The notes: generated from the sequence alone by a model not told the origin. A stretch of DNA of 8,017 nt from JAZDDE01 sp039714435 (GCA_039714435.1 JBDLJJ010000120.1:1-8017); one strand, 5' to 3'; positions 1 through 7,163 are shown, counted from the first letter of the stretch. A program made the numbers and translations.

Positions 1-1248
1 GGAGCCGTCCTCATGCATCTTCTTCAGGGTAACGCTCACGCTGTTCACGTAGCGGTCGAACTCCGGCAGCAAGGCCCCGTCCACGCCGACCCGAATCTCC
101 CGCTGCTGGAACGCCGGATCGGCTAGATTGACGGTGCGGAAAACGCCCCGATCGTCGCCCCAGTCCTCCCAGACAGCGCCAACATTGAACGCGATCGTAG
201 CGTGCCGTTCGAGCGCCGCCTGATGGTTGAAACGCAGGACCGTATGGCCGGACTCACGGATACTGCGCGCCTTGTAACCGACGCTCAGGCCGAAACCGGT
301 CGTCTCACGGGCCATGTCCGACAGACTCTCCGGATTCGCCAGATGGGAAAGCGCCTGGAGCAGTCCACCCCGCTCACTCTGCGGCACTTCCATGGGCTGC
401 ACCGGTTCGAACATGAGCTTCAGGAGACGGTCATAGACCGTAGCCAGCAGAGCTTCCATGGCCTCGTCGCTGCCGCTGGACTTCAGCTCGATCGCGTTGT
501 CCCGCAGCATCTTGTCGAACATGACCTCCACATCGGCACCGACCCAGAAGACAGATCCGCCCGCGCTGAAGTCCTGGTGCTGCCTGACCTTGGTCCAGTC
601 GACCGTGAGTTCAGCGTCGAAGGCGGGGGCGAGCCCGATGAACGTCATGTCGAACACGAGCGAAACGTCGGGGGTGGCCGTCTGGAGACTCTCGAGCAGA
701 AGGGTCGAGCGTTCGGGATCCAGCTCGAAGGAGAGAGCGATACGGTTTCCTGCCAGGACGGGCGCGCGGCCCGTGGTAAGAATCGCCCGGCGAGTCGCTT
801 CACCGCCCTCCCCGAGCAGAGCGGACACGAGACTGAAACTTCCGGATTGGAAGACGACCGGCCCGCCCAGGACTGCGTCGCGATTGTCGGTGACACGAGG
901 CAGTTCCCGCTCCATTCGCCGGCGGCGATCTTCCGATACGCCGTACGAGACGAGGAAAGTCAGGATCCCGCCGCCCTCGGCCTCCGTGAGAGCGGCATCG
1001 CCGCTCGTCGAAGGCTCGTTGATGACGTAGCGGACAAACGAGAATTGGGGCCGGCCCTCGTCGTCTACGGCGAGTGTGGCTTGGTCGGGAATGTACAGGT
1101 AGCGGAGCGTGTCAGAGGCCAGCGGGAAGCACCACACTCCGTCGGCCCTGACGCCCCGGTCGAGCAGTAGCTGCTGAGCCGAGGCGTCGCTCGGGAAAGC
1201 CGCTGCCAGGGCGGAGACGAGGACCGCTGCGAGTACGCCCTGCCTCAT
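1..1248 (-). CDS. Gene D: exported protein of the four-paralogue operon, 3' end beyond the window
   Basis: An open frame of 416 codons runs from an ATG at 1248 to the left edge with no stop, so the gene is partial. I do not recognise a named family. Residues 1-24 form a signal peptide with Arg at position 2, a hydrophobic core and a cleavage site ASA|QQ. The mature part shows LYIP near residue 51, then an Asp-Asp-Glu-Gly turn and a beta-strand, LTTGRAP at 157-163, a helix-strand core at about 174-218, and FRTVNLADPAFQ at 370-381. The same motifs occur in the same order in gene C, so D is its closest relative, but D lacks C's glycine-rich insertion. The start overlaps the stop of C in an ATGA, and the upstream Shine-Dalgarno is weak, so translation is probably coupled to C. 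Mature D should be periplasmic or secreted. Its function is unknown. Confidence 0.85.
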   Translation of the reverse strand, partial: MRQGVLAAVLVSALAAAFPSDASAQQLLLDRGVRADGVWCFPLASDTLRYLYIPDQATLAVDDEGRPQFSFVRYVINEPSTSGDAALTEAEGGGILTFLVSYGVSEDRRRRMERELPRVTDNRDAVLGGPVVFQSGSFSLVSALLGEGGEATRRAILTTGRAPVLAGNRIALSFELDPERSTLLLESLQTATPDVSLVFDMTFIGLAPAFDAELTVDWTKVRQHQDFSAGGSVFWVGADVEVMFDKMLRDNAIELKSSGSDEAMEALLATVYDRLLKLMFEPVQPMEVPQSERGGLLQALSHLANPESLSDMARETTGFGLSVGYKARSIRESGHTVLRFNHQAALERHATIAFNVGAVWEDWGDDRGVFRTVNLADPAFQQREIRVGVDGALLPEFDRYVNSVSVTLKKMHEDGS

Positions 1249-3191
1249 GGACCGCTACCGTTTCCAGCCGGCGACTCGAGTCGAATGAAGTTCGACTTCA
1301 GCAATACCAGGTCGTCGGTCACCGATCCGCCTTCGACGTACCAGTCGACCTGATACGCTACCGCCGCACCCGGATCGTGGTAGATGACGACAGAGGCGCT
1401 CGGATCCGGATCGTCCACCCTCAAACGAGCCTCGCCGTGCTTGCCGGCTTTCCCGACCAACGTTGTAGCAAACCGTACTACCGCGGAGTTCACGCCGCGG
1501 CGCTCGAACGCATCCCGGTCGATGTCGATGAGAACGGTTCGCTTTTCGAGTGGCGGTTTAAGGGACACAGCAGCCGAACTGCCTTTGATCCAGCCTCCTC
1601 CAGCTGGCTGGGTGAGAGTCGGCCCTCCACGAAGGCTCCACTCTGTTCGGTACTCGTAGTCGTGCCAGTTCTCGTCCGCTTCTCCCAGGCGGGGGAAGGA
1701 GACGTCCTGAATGGTCTGGCCCTGCTCCAGGTTGTCGAGAGAGAAGACGATGTCCCGCGTCACAGTAGGATTCTGCTCGTACCTCTTCCGTACGGTGACC
1801 GAGGCAAAATTAACGAGATTGGAGAAGGCGTCGACGAAATCGCCGTCGATCTGAAAGTGGACATCGCGGAACTGGAAGGCCGGATCGTTGAGATCGACAA
1901 TCCTGAAGTAGCGCGGATCGGCTTCGAGCGCGTCATACAGACCGCCCAGATTACCTGATGCGTCCACCGGAACCTTGATTGTCGTGCTCCGGCTGAGAAC
2001 GACGGAGAAGCGGTTGCGCCGGATGTCCGTGCGCTCTCTGAGCATGTACAGGTCGTCGGAAGCGTAGGGCCGATTACCGCCGCCGAACACCTTGGCCAGC
2101 CAGCCTTCCGTCGTCTTCCCCTGAATCTGCTCGTAGGCGACCGCCTGCTCACGCGGCGGTTCCTGGGCCCAGCCGCTTGTCGCATCAAACATCAGTTCGA
2201 CAAGCTGGTCCATGATAAGCGACAGAAGGCCGTCCATTTCGCCCGAGTCGATGTCTAGCGCCTCGGACCTGTCGAGCACTGTCACCCGGATCTGACCGTC
2301 GCGAATGAGAGAATCGACCACGCCCGAGATGAACTCCCGGCTGAACAGACCCGGATCGAGCGAGCGGCGACCCCCGGCGGCCAGACCACCCGCTATGGCC
2401 GCCCCAACGGGGCCGCCAGCCACTGCGCCGACAGCGGCGGCACCCGCCACTCCGGTGCCCGAGGTACGTCGCCGCACATTTCCTCCGTCTTGAGGCATAC
2501 CCTGCCGGTTTCGCAGGCTGTCGAAGTGCACGTAAACGGCGTCGATGTTCGCTTCTACGCGCGCGTTGTAACCTTCTACGACGGCCTCGTAGTAGGCATG
2601 TACGGATACCGATACGTCGGAGGTGGGGCCGGTGAGAGAGTTCCACAGAAGCGTCGCCCCTTCGGGCTCCAGCATCGCCGCCACAACTGCTCGCGAACCG
2701 GGCATCAGCGGTGCGCGGCCCGACGTCAGCACCGTACGGGCCATTCCGCCGTCAGCGCCTTCGCGAAGCACCGACGAGATGACCTGGAACGAGCCCACCC
2801 CGTCTCCGCCCTCTTCAGTCGCCTGTAGGAGCGGCACCGGCCCGACTAGCCGTGCGCCCGTCACCTGGCTCCGGAGCGCCGCCTCGAGCGAGTCCGCCAT
2901 GTCGGCCGGCAGTCCGAATTCGAATAGGGCATGCAGAAGGCCGCCGCTCGACTCGCCGTCGGCGCCCACATACTTGAGGGCCAGCAGTTCGAACGTCCCG
3001 TCGTCCTTCCTGGCCAGGCGCGGAAATCTCGGCACGTAGTAGAAAGCCAGGCTGTCACGCGAATCCTGCAGGAGCTGAATTCCGTTCAGCATTCGGCGGC
3101 CCTGGTCGTAATGCACCTGGGCCCCGGCATCGGCCACGGGCATTAGGCTGGTGGCGGCGGCGACCAGCAGGGCTGTGCGGACCATCTTCAT
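1245..3191 (-). CDS. Gene C: exported 648-residue paralogue with glycine-zipper-like insertion
   Basis: The frame is open further upstream, to 3542, but the ATG at 3191 is the real start. It follows AGAGG (3199-3203) by seven bases, overlaps the stop of gene B in an ATGA, and begins a clean signal peptide (cleavage AGA|QV at 24/25). The 117 extra upstream residues are Arg/Gly-rich and antisense-like and would destroy the signal peptide. Mature landmarks are FYYVPRFPRLA at 50-60, LTSGRAP at 155-161, a helix-strand core at about 172-216, FRIVDLNDPAFQ at 429-440 and a beta-rich C-terminal region with YQVDWYVEGG at 613-622. Residues 245-274 form a Gly/Ala/Val stretch with GxxxG spacing, flanked by Arg on both sides, that could insert in a membrane or pack helices. 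No catalytic motif is visible. It is related to D throughout and to B more distantly. No named family is recognised and the function is unknown. Confidence 0.9.
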   Translation of the reverse strand: MKMVRTALLVAAATSLMPVADAGAQVHYDQGRRMLNGIQLLQDSRDSLAFYYVPRFPRLARKDDGTFELLALKYVGADGESSGGLLHALFEFGLPADMADSLEAALRSQVTGARLVGPVPLLQATEEGGDGVGSFQVISSVLREGADGGMARTVLTSGRAPLMPGSRAVVAAMLEPEGATLLWNSLTGPTSDVSVSVHAYYEAVVEGYNARVEANIDAVYVHFDSLRNRQGMPQDGGNVRRRTSGTGVAGAAAVGAVAGGPVGAAIAGGLAAGGRRSLDPGLFSREFISGVVDSLIRDGQIRVTVLDRSEALDIDSGEMDGLLSLIMDQLVELMFDATSGWAQEPPREQAVAYEQIQGKTTEGWLAKVFGGGNRPYASDDLYMLRERTDIRRNRFSVVLSRSTTIKVPVDASGNLGGLYDALEADPRYFRIVDLNDPAFQFRDVHFQIDGDFVDAFSNLVNFASVTVRKRYEQNPTVTRDIVFSLDNLEQGQTIQDVSFPRLGEADENWHDYEYRTEWSLRGGPTLTQPAGGGWIKGSSAAVSLKPPLEKRTVLIDIDRDAFERRGVNSAVVRFATTLVGKAGKHGEARLRVDDPDPSASVVIYHDPGAAVAYQVDWYVEGGSVTDDLVLLKSNFIRLESPAGNGSGP

Positions 3192-4378
3192 GGGCTTTCC
3201 TCTGTGTCGGTGGCGGCGTCCGTTTCGGTTTCCAGCCGTTCTTGTGGTGTCGTCACGTCCAGAACCCCGATCCAAGGCCGCTCCTGCCAGCCGAGATCGA
3301 GTTCCTCGCCGTCCGTGGTGATCTCGCGAACCCGGTACCGGAGCGTCTCCTCGAGACGTACCGCGAACGGGAAACGCAGTCGGTGCACCGCTTCGTCCGG
3401 CTCCGAAGCCCGGAAGATCACGAGCTTTCTCGCCGTGCGGCCATTGGCGGCCTCCGCCTCCAGCTCGACCATTTTCATGGCCAGATCGGGCCGCAGTCCG
3501 TTCCGAAAATCGTAGCAGCGGATATCCAGAACTCCGTGCCACGGAGGCGGAGCGCGATTGGCGCTTAGGTCCACCACCCTGATCATGTCCGAGTTGCGTT
3601 CCGGGTCGATCATCACTTCGAAGGCGTCGGCGCGAACAGATCGAAGATCGGACGAGCCGCTGTGCCGCGCATCGTCGATGTCCCCGAACCCTTCCATGTC
3701 GCCCTCGACCTCCAGTTCGCCTCCCGAGCCCACGACACCCTCGGCTACGTAGGCGTAGCTGAAGCTGACCATCGTCCGTTCGCTCTCAAGCATTTTCCAC
3801 ATGGCTTCGGCCGTGTGGCGGTCAAGGCGCAGCGTGTAGCGGCGCTCGCTGATCGTGCCCGTGGACGGCGCCAGGTTCTCGAAGTCTCCCGCCGGAAGTG
3901 TGTCGATAGCGCCACCGGCGAGCGGGGCGAACACGACCTGTGCCTCCGTCCGCCGGATGGGCAGCAGGCGCAGCTCTGGCTGGCTTACGCCCTCCGCTGT
4001 CAGAACCTGCCGCGCTTTCGCCAGCATGTCCGCTCGCACCGCGTCCTTCTCGATGTCGAAGGTGAGGTGAGCGAACAGCCGCGTCTCACCCTGGTCCCCG
4101 GTGAGGCGCGTACCGGTGCGGCGGGTAATCAGGAAGCGAACCGCGGGGTGCCCATCGTCCTCTGCCAGCCTTAACGGACCCGGGACGTAATAGAACCGGC
4201 CCGGGACATGAGCATCGGGAAACACGGTCAGCGGACCCATGGCCCGCGCCTGGTCCAGCGCCGGCTGAGCCGCCTGCGCGCTCGAGCAGTCGGCCCCAAG
4301 GAAGATCGGGACCAAAATAACCAGTGCTGCCAGAGCTGCTGCCCGAGTTGTCGCCGACCGAGCCCCTGCCAGCCTCAA
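3188..4378 (-). CDS. Gene B: exported 396-residue member of the paralogous set, TTG start
   Basis: The gene starts with TTG at 4378, overlapping the TGA of gene A as TTGA, and no ATG or GTG follows in frame before codon 47, which lies past the signal peptide. Residues 1-36 look like a signal peptide (Arg-rich n-region, hydrophobic core 13-29, cleavage AQA|AQ). A Cys at 31 follows Gly-Ala-Asp, which is not a proper lipobox. FYYVPGPLRLAEDDG at 62-76 is the signature shared with C and D. Residues 181-226 (LRLDRHTAEAMW onward, then VSFSYAYVAEG) align with the core of C and D at nearly the same distance from the N-terminus. A C-terminal beta-rich region contains YRVREITTDGEELDLGW at 348-364, and the last 20 residues are acidic and Thr-rich. 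B is shorter than A, C and D and may be a minimal member. No enzymatic motif is seen, and the function is unknown. Confidence 0.87.
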   Translation of the reverse strand: MRLAGARSATTRAAALAALVILVPIFLGADCSSAQAAQPALDQARAMGPLTVFPDAHVPGRFYYVPGPLRLAEDDGHPAVRFLITRRTGTRLTGDQGETRLFAHLTFDIEKDAVRADMLAKARQVLTAEGVSQPELRLLPIRRTEAQVVFAPLAGGAIDTLPAGDFENLAPSTGTISERRYTLRLDRHTAEAMWKMLESERTMVSFSYAYVAEGVVGSGGELEVEGDMEGFGDIDDARHSGSSDLRSVRADAFEVMIDPERNSDMIRVVDLSANRAPPPWHGVLDIRCYDFRNGLRPDLAMKMVELEAEAANGRTARKLVIFRASEPDEAVHRLRFPFAVRLEETLRYRVREITTDGEELDLGWQERPWIGVLDVTTPQERLETETDAATDTEESP

Positions 4379-6939
4379 CGATCCGCGCTCTCAGTCGGTA
4401 GCTCGCCGAAAATCTTTCGCAGGCTCGACCGGCTCACGAGGAGCTGGAGACCCGAGTCCCCGTCCAGGAACACCGCCCGCTCGAGCTCTTCCCCGTCAGG
4501 CATGGTGAGCCGGACGGTCCACTCGAAAGGCACCTCGACGTCCGCCCGGCCGAGGTAGAAGGGGATCTCACGACTCGCGCCGTCCTCGCTAAACTCGAAC
4601 TGCTTGGCCGTCACCTTGTCCCCGCCGGCTTCAAAATACGCTGACTTGACGAGCACGGTGAGTTGCCTGGCGCCGCTCGCCTCAAGCGGGTCGAACAACG
4701 TGATTTCCAGTGGCTGCCGAACTCTCTCCGACACACCACCAGTGATAGAGCGAACCGCGGCCTCGGTTGAAGCGTCGTCGGGGACTACCGCGAAATCGAC
4801 CCAGGTAAAGAAGGCGTTGTCGATGACCGGCCGCGTGAGTTCCTGGCCCATCGCGGCCCGCGCCCGCGAAGGTATGGGAGCCGTATTCGACAGGTCCCAG
4901 GAAAGCACCTGCACGCGCTCGTCGGCGTCCAGGACCATGGCGTGCAGACCCCTCAGCCGTATCGGATGCGGCAACTCGTTACGCTTGAAACTGCCGTTCT
5001 CCCATAGGAGGGGCGGATAAGACCCCGGCTCGCCCCAGCTCAGGTAGAGCGGAACGCGCTGCGTTCCGCCGTCGCCGGAACCGGGCTGAAGCAGGACCTG
5101 CGGCGCGACCGCCTGATCCTGCCGCAGAAGCTCGACAAAACTCTCCCGCGTAGCGGCGCGCATTCGCCAGCTCACTTCTACTTCTCCCATCACTTCGCTC
5201 GCTGGAGCGACGCCGACATCGTCCACATCGTGATGCCTGGCCAGATCCTGCCCCGCAGTGCTCGTGGTGGCGCCGCTGGCGATCGGCATCGGACGTAAGT
5301 CGAAGAACGGGCGACCCGAAGCGCGCGCCGCCTGACGAACCAGGATTTCCGCTGCCCGGCGCTGCGCCGGCGTAAACCTGGGCTCGAGCCTGGCGCGCAC
5401 GAGCACGTGGGGTTCGCTCTCGCCATCGCTCATCTCATCGGTGAGGGACAGATCGTACTTCTGCTTGTCCGAATCCCACTTGAGATGGTAGGCGGCCGGC
5501 AAGAAGTAATAGATACCGGACGACTCATTCTGGTCGCTCCAGATCTGCGAATTGATGCCCAGTAACTCCTCGAGATCCGGGCCTTCGTCCGCTGTGCGGC
5601 CGGAAAGATACCCCTGCATCACGGGGACGCCCGCCAGGTCGAAGGCGGGGATAGCGGCCGGCCCGTCACCTTCGCCCGGCCTGCCAGTCGCCGCCGGGAT
5701 GGGTGCGTCCTCAAAGTAGAAAGCGGCGTGGCGTTTACTGCCCGCCTCCGGCCTTGCTTCCAGCTTTCCGGGCCCATGAAACAGCCTCAGCCGCGCTGAT
5801 CCACCCGAACTCTGAGCGCGGAGAGCGCGACTCCGTTTGAGAAGATTAGGAGACACTGTGATGGGTCGTGCCTGAGGTCGGATTTGGCCGCTCTTCGCCA
5901 GGTTCGAGACCGCCGGCCTGCCGAGGATGCGGAGTCGTGATTTCTCCGCGGCGCCAATCGCACGCTGTGTCGCCGCCGCGTCCGCGGCCTCCACGATATA
6001 CGTCCCGTCGCCGTTGTACACGAAGTGAAGAACGGTGGCCGGATCAGCCGGATCGGCGCTCCGGGTGTCGACCGTCCCATCGGATCTCAAGGCGAGGAGG
6101 TGCCATCCGTTGGAGGCGCGTAGACGACCGATCTTGTTCCCTTTGTCGATCCAGCCTAGTTGGAATGTCTCCTCATCTCCTGACGTGGAGGCCATCCGCA
6201 CTTCCGCTCCGCCTCCGCGGGCCGCTGACAGATAGGTGTATTTGCCGCGCGTGCCAACGCGCAGCCGCACATGCTCCACGGCAACTTCGTCCTGAGAAGG
6301 TCCCATTGCGGGCCGCGACCCGGCTGCCGGCGCGCGCCGGTAGACCGTCGGCAAGAGATCCTGCAGGGCCTTCGCACGCACGCGGATCTCTAAGTTCTCC
6401 GCCCGCGTCGCCGCCTCCCACACCTTCTGGAGTACGAATGTGCTCTCGGCTCCAGACCTGGATGACGGTCTCTTGGCAACGAGGAGAACGAGGCGGCTCG
6501 ACTCGAAGCTCGCCCCTTCCTGCACGCCAGAGTCTAGCTTGAACTCGACTGTGGCCTCACCCGAGCCGCCTAGCTCGACTGGCTCAGTCGCGATTTCCAC
6601 GATTGCTTCTGGATCTCCGTCCCGCCCGGCCCGCAGCGCCTGTCCCTTCAACCAGTTCCCTTCAAATCCCTCGAACTGGACCGCAAGTCGCAGACTGGCC
6701 GCGCGCTCTTGCGTCACGGTGACCTTGCCTATGGTTCCCTTGGGCTTGGTTTTGAACAGATCGCCCAGCGCGTTGCCAACCTCCTGGTCGAGAGTGGCGA
6801 TGGGCTGAAGAGTGCTCCCTTCCAGACTGACGGACTGCTGGGCGGCGACGGCGGGTGATACGGCGAGAACCAACAGGCAGAGGAAGCAAGACACAGGCCT
6901 GGCGGACAAGAAACCGGGCGGGACAAAGCGCTGGTTCAC
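4375..6939 (-). CDS. Gene A: large exported protein with fascin-like beta-trefoil region, first gene of the operon
   Basis: The start is GTG at 6939. It is preceded directly in frame by a TAG and sits six bases after a perfect GGAGG (6946-6950), so it is the only sensible start. Residues 1-32 are a signal peptide (cleavage AVA|AQQ). Residues 40-190 are beta-rich and unassigned. Residues about 219-340 show repeated pieces such as GKYTYLSA, LRASNGWHLLALRSDGTV and NGDGTYIVEA, with the spacing of a fascin-like or ricin-like beta-trefoil. This fold typically binds carbohydrate or protein, and the match is by eye. Residues 476-500 (IYYFLPAAYHLKWDSD onward) repeat the YY-P signature of B, C and D, and 588-606 resemble their core. 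The C-terminal 100 residues contain FEWTVRLTMPDGEELE, matching the tail pattern of B. Its stop overlaps B's start. No catalytic residues are recognised, and the product is probably periplasmic or secreted. Confidence 0.9.
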   Translation of the reverse strand: MNQRFVPPGFLSARPVSCFLCLLVLAVSPAVAAQQSVSLEGSTLQPIATLDQEVGNALGDLFKTKPKGTIGKVTVTQERAASLRLAVQFEGFEGNWLKGQALRAGRDGDPEAIVEIATEPVELGGSGEATVEFKLDSGVQEGASFESSRLVLLVAKRPSSRSGAESTFVLQKVWEAATRAENLEIRVRAKALQDLLPTVYRRAPAAGSRPAMGPSQDEVAVEHVRLRVGTRGKYTYLSAARGGGAEVRMASTSGDEETFQLGWIDKGNKIGRLRASNGWHLLALRSDGTVDTRSADPADPATVLHFVYNGDGTYIVEAADAAATQRAIGAAEKSRLRILGRPAVSNLAKSGQIRPQARPITVSPNLLKRSRALRAQSSGGSARLRLFHGPGKLEARPEAGSKRHAAFYFEDAPIPAATGRPGEGDGPAAIPAFDLAGVPVMQGYLSGRTADEGPDLEELLGINSQIWSDQNESSGIYYFLPAAYHLKWDSDKQKYDLSLTDEMSDGESEPHVLVRARLEPRFTPAQRRAAEILVRQAARASGRPFFDLRPMPIASGATTSTAGQDLARHHDVDDVGVAPASEVMGEVEVSWRMRAATRESFVELLRQDQAVAPQVLLQPGSGDGGTQRVPLYLSWGEPGSYPPLLWENGSFKRNELPHPIRLRGLHAMVLDADERVQVLSWDLSNTAPIPSRARAAMGQELTRPVIDNAFFTWVDFAVVPDDASTEAAVRSITGGVSERVRQPLEITLFDPLEASGARQLTVLVKSAYFEAGGDKVTAKQFEFSEDGASREIPFYLGRADVEVPFEWTVRLTMPDGEELERAVFLDGDSGLQLLVSRSSLRKIFGELPTESADR

Positions 6940-7031
6940 CTAGATCCTCCGAATTGCGGAGGCCTGCAACCTGGAACTTGATTCGCAAGCCTCGGTTCGA
7001 TGCTCAGGCGGGTGCAGCTGTCCCACCACAT
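6936..7031 (-). CDS. Candidate 31-residue leader peptide overlapping the start of gene A
   Basis: An ATG at 7031 opens 31 codons (beginning MWWDSC, ending PPQFGGSR) that stop with a TGA sharing bases with gene A's GTG start, the same four-base geometry as the junctions inside the operon. A GGAAG sits six bases upstream of the ATG. The peptide has two adjacent Trp codons at positions 2-3 and two Cys, no signal peptide and no known relative. Ribosomes translating it would pass through the hairpin that covers gene A's ribosome site, so it could act as a coupling or attenuation leader. The frame is open for about 25 further codons upstream without a better start. An ORF this short can arise by chance in GC-rich DNA. 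The argument rests on its exact overlap and position. Confidence 0.35.
   Translation of the reverse strand: MWWDSCTRLSIEPRLANQVPGCRPPQFGGSR
6946..6962 (-). promoter_or_regulatory. Shine-Dalgarno of gene A inside a small hairpin
   Basis: In the minus-strand RNA, CCTCCG and CGGAGG form a perfect six-base GC-rich stem around a five-base loop. The 3' arm contains GGAGG, the ribosome site of gene A, six bases before its GTG. The hairpin would hide that site unless it is melted, for example by a ribosome reading the overlapping leader ORF. The sequence and pairing are seen directly. The regulatory role is inferred. Confidence 0.5.
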
Positions 7032-7054
7032 CAGAGGCTTCCGCAACAGCCGGA

Positions 7055-7085
7055 CGTGACGCTTGCCTGGCGAGCAAACGTCACG
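7055..7085 (-). other. Long hairpin in the presumed leader of gene A
   Basis: CGTGACG at 7055-7061 pairs with CGTCACG at 7079-7085. Inside it, TTGC (7063-7066) pairs with GCAA (7074-7077) around a seven-base loop. The one position between the stems (7062 with 7078) is a C/A mismatch on the plus strand but a U-G wobble in minus-strand RNA, giving a continuous 12-pair stem in the direction of operon transcription. No U-tract follows, so it is not a standard terminator. Possible roles are a leader structure, a protein-binding RNA element or a DNA operator. Confidence 0.55.
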
Positions 7086-7118
7086 CGGAAATTGAACTGA
7101 GCCTCAAGGGAATCTTAA

Positions 7119-7139
7119 TGCGAAGGGAAACGCTTCGCA
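7119..7139. repeat. 7-bp inverted repeat just downstream of the predicted -10 box
   Basis: TGCGAAG (7119-7125) and CTTCGCA (7133-7139) are perfect inverted arms separated by seven bases. The predicted transcription start of the operon (about 7134) falls inside the repeat, so it is better placed as a DNA operator than as an RNA hairpin. In minus-strand RNA it would be followed by UUAAGAUU, too weak a U-tract for a confident terminator of the XRE gene. Confidence 0.4.
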
Positions 7140-7140
7140 C

Positions 7141-7163
7141 ATTATAACCGCTGATTGCGGTTA
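7141..7163 (-). promoter_or_regulatory. Candidate promoter of the A-D operon: perfect -10 box with overlapping dyad
   Basis: On the minus strand TATAAT, a perfect -10 hexamer, lies at 7146-7141, about 200 bases upstream of gene A. No good -35 box is found at 16-19 bases spacing, and there is no extended -10 TG. A perfect inverted repeat, TAACCGC (7145-7151) and GCGGTTA (7157-7163) with a five-base spacer, covers the upstream edge of the -10 box and the usual spacer region. That is a normal place for a repressor site or for a regulator that compensates for a missing -35. The binding protein is unknown. Confidence 0.4.

Noticed and set aside
202..1170. 322-codon plus-strand ORF
   Set aside because: It is antisense to gene D, which has a signal peptide, family motifs and an ATGA junction. 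The plus-strand translation is low-complexity Arg/Glu-rich with no domain, an effect of GC-rich codon use.
1377..1958. 193-codon plus-strand ORF, and similar ones at 3662-4174 and 5868-6542
   Set aside because: All lie antisense inside genes B, C or A, with no ribosome site or recognisable domain.
2185..2646. 153-codon minus-strand ORF inside gene C
   Set aside because: It is an out-of-frame reading of gene C that is extremely rich in Arg, and it shares no motif with any neighbour.
3192..3542. 117-residue N-terminal extension of gene C
   Set aside because: It overlaps the end of gene B out of frame, is Arg/Gly-rich and would bury the signal peptide. The ATG at 3191 has a good ribosome site and the same overlap type as its neighbours.
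4286..4288. Possible lipoprotein cysteine at residue 31 of gene B
   Set aside because: The preceding residues Gly-Ala-Asp do not form a lipobox, and an AQA|AQ signal peptidase I site follows.
6662..6988. 108-codon minus-strand ORF starting at a TTG upstream of gene A
   Set aside because: It runs out of frame through the signal peptide of gene A and lacks a ribosome site. Gene A's GTG has a perfect GGAGG.
7119..7139. Intrinsic terminator for the XRE gene
   Set aside because: The stem is only 7 bp and is followed by UUAAGAUU rather than a U-tract, and it coincides with the predicted start of the downstream promoter.
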